Assembly: GCA_030544165.1 (NCBI GenBank)
Contig: JAUNRP010000144.1
Location: 1 to 5,409, forward strand
From: a bacterium
GTDB taxonomy: Bacteria; Actinomycetota; Actinomycetes; Actinomycetales; Actinomycetaceae
DNA length: 5,409 nt
Reading direction: 5' to 3'
Shown here: positions 5,333 through 5,409 of the stretch, one piece after another
Position numbering within the stretch: the first letter of the stretch is position 1
Layout: each line of letters begins with the position of its first letter
The notes under the pieces: model-generated
The model's input: the letters and a program-made list of their open reading frames with translations, nothing else
Told to the model about the DNA's origin: nothing
The model's database searches: none
Translations under genes and position numbers: made by a program

Positions 5333-5348
5333 AAGCACCACGTGAACT

Positions 5349-5372
5349 TGCAAATGTGGACGGGCTGCAAAT
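5349..5372 (+). repeat. Two TGCAAAT direct repeats
   Basis: TGCAAAT occurs at 5349-5355 and 5366-5372, 17 bases start to start, in the most AT-rich part of the window and just after CACGTG. It could be a regulator-binding direct repeat or part of a dispersed intergenic element; the sequence alone does not decide. Confidence 0.5.
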
Positions 5373-5409
5373 CGGGCCATTGGCATACCCGCAGGTCAGG
5401 GGCCTGGGG

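Larger units (their letters stand above)
5119..5409. other. Gene-free 3' intergenic region with degenerate repeats
   Basis: No supported coding region, tRNA or other RNA gene is visible after the SpoIIM-family stop. The first 40 bases have only a weak GC hairpin (GCCCGC 5136-5141 against GCGGGC 5157-5162) without a T-tract. Bases 5161-5340 are a mosaic of imperfect direct repeats. Bases 5339-5390 are noticeably more AT-rich, contain the palindrome CACGTG (5339-5344) and two TGCAAAT copies, and could be a dispersed repeat or the upstream region of a gene to the right. Confidence 0.6.

Noticed and set aside
5119..5409. CRISPR array or integron-type attachment sites in the 3' repeats
   Set aside because: The repeats are degenerate, unevenly spaced and reordered, without uniform spacers, and no cas, integrase or transposase gene is visible.

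Overview
The window is very GC-rich, with short or absent intergenic gaps, frequent GTG starts and C/G-ending codons. It carries a gene set typical of Actinobacteria (Actinomycetota). The small Cys-poor Trm112 protein and the compact layout make me favour an Actinomycetales/Actinomycetaceae-like organism, but I cannot name a genus. Everything recognisable is chromosomal and looks like cell-envelope or conserved housekeeping genes. I see no phage, transposase, CRISPR array, toxin-antitoxin pair or RNA gene.

Layout, left to right. (1) The 3' end of a large membrane glycosyltransferase gene (to 646) overlaps by one base a DUF5719 gene (646-2145), which encodes a membrane-anchored extracytoplasmic protein built from three repeated beta-rich modules. 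(2) A convergent gene (2147-2590, minus) encodes a zincin-like 'metallopeptidase family' protein that appears to have lost its metal-binding motif. (3) Divergent from it across 62 bases lies a two-gene operon: DUF3499 (2653-3057) and a Trm112-family protein (3050-3235), overlapping by 8 bases. (4) An RDD-family membrane protein (3232-4056, minus) converges on the Trm112 gene so tightly that both stop codons lie in one CTAG. (5) Divergent from the RDD gene across 66 bases is a SpoIIM-family five-helix membrane protein (4123-5118). (6) The last 291 bases hold no gene. They contain degenerate direct repeats and a more AT-rich tail with two TGCAAAT copies.

The genes belong to two neighbourhoods conserved in Actinobacteria: glycosyltransferase/DUF5719/metallopeptidase/DUF3499/(phosphomannomutase)/Trm112, and the divergent RDD/SpoIIM pair. 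Here the two directly abut, and the phosphomannomutase usual between DUF3499 and Trm112 is missing. Three GTG-start genes have a -10-like hexamer 6-8 bases before the start and no Shine-Dalgarno, which suggests leaderless mRNAs. Genes inside operons and the RDD gene have purine-rich ribosome binding sites.

I did not find a convincing new biological system. The best leads are the repeat-bearing 3' intergenic region, the degenerate active site of the zincin-like protein, the three-fold repeat of the DUF5719 protein with an abrupt codon-use shift inside its last module, and the compact leaderless/convergent architecture.
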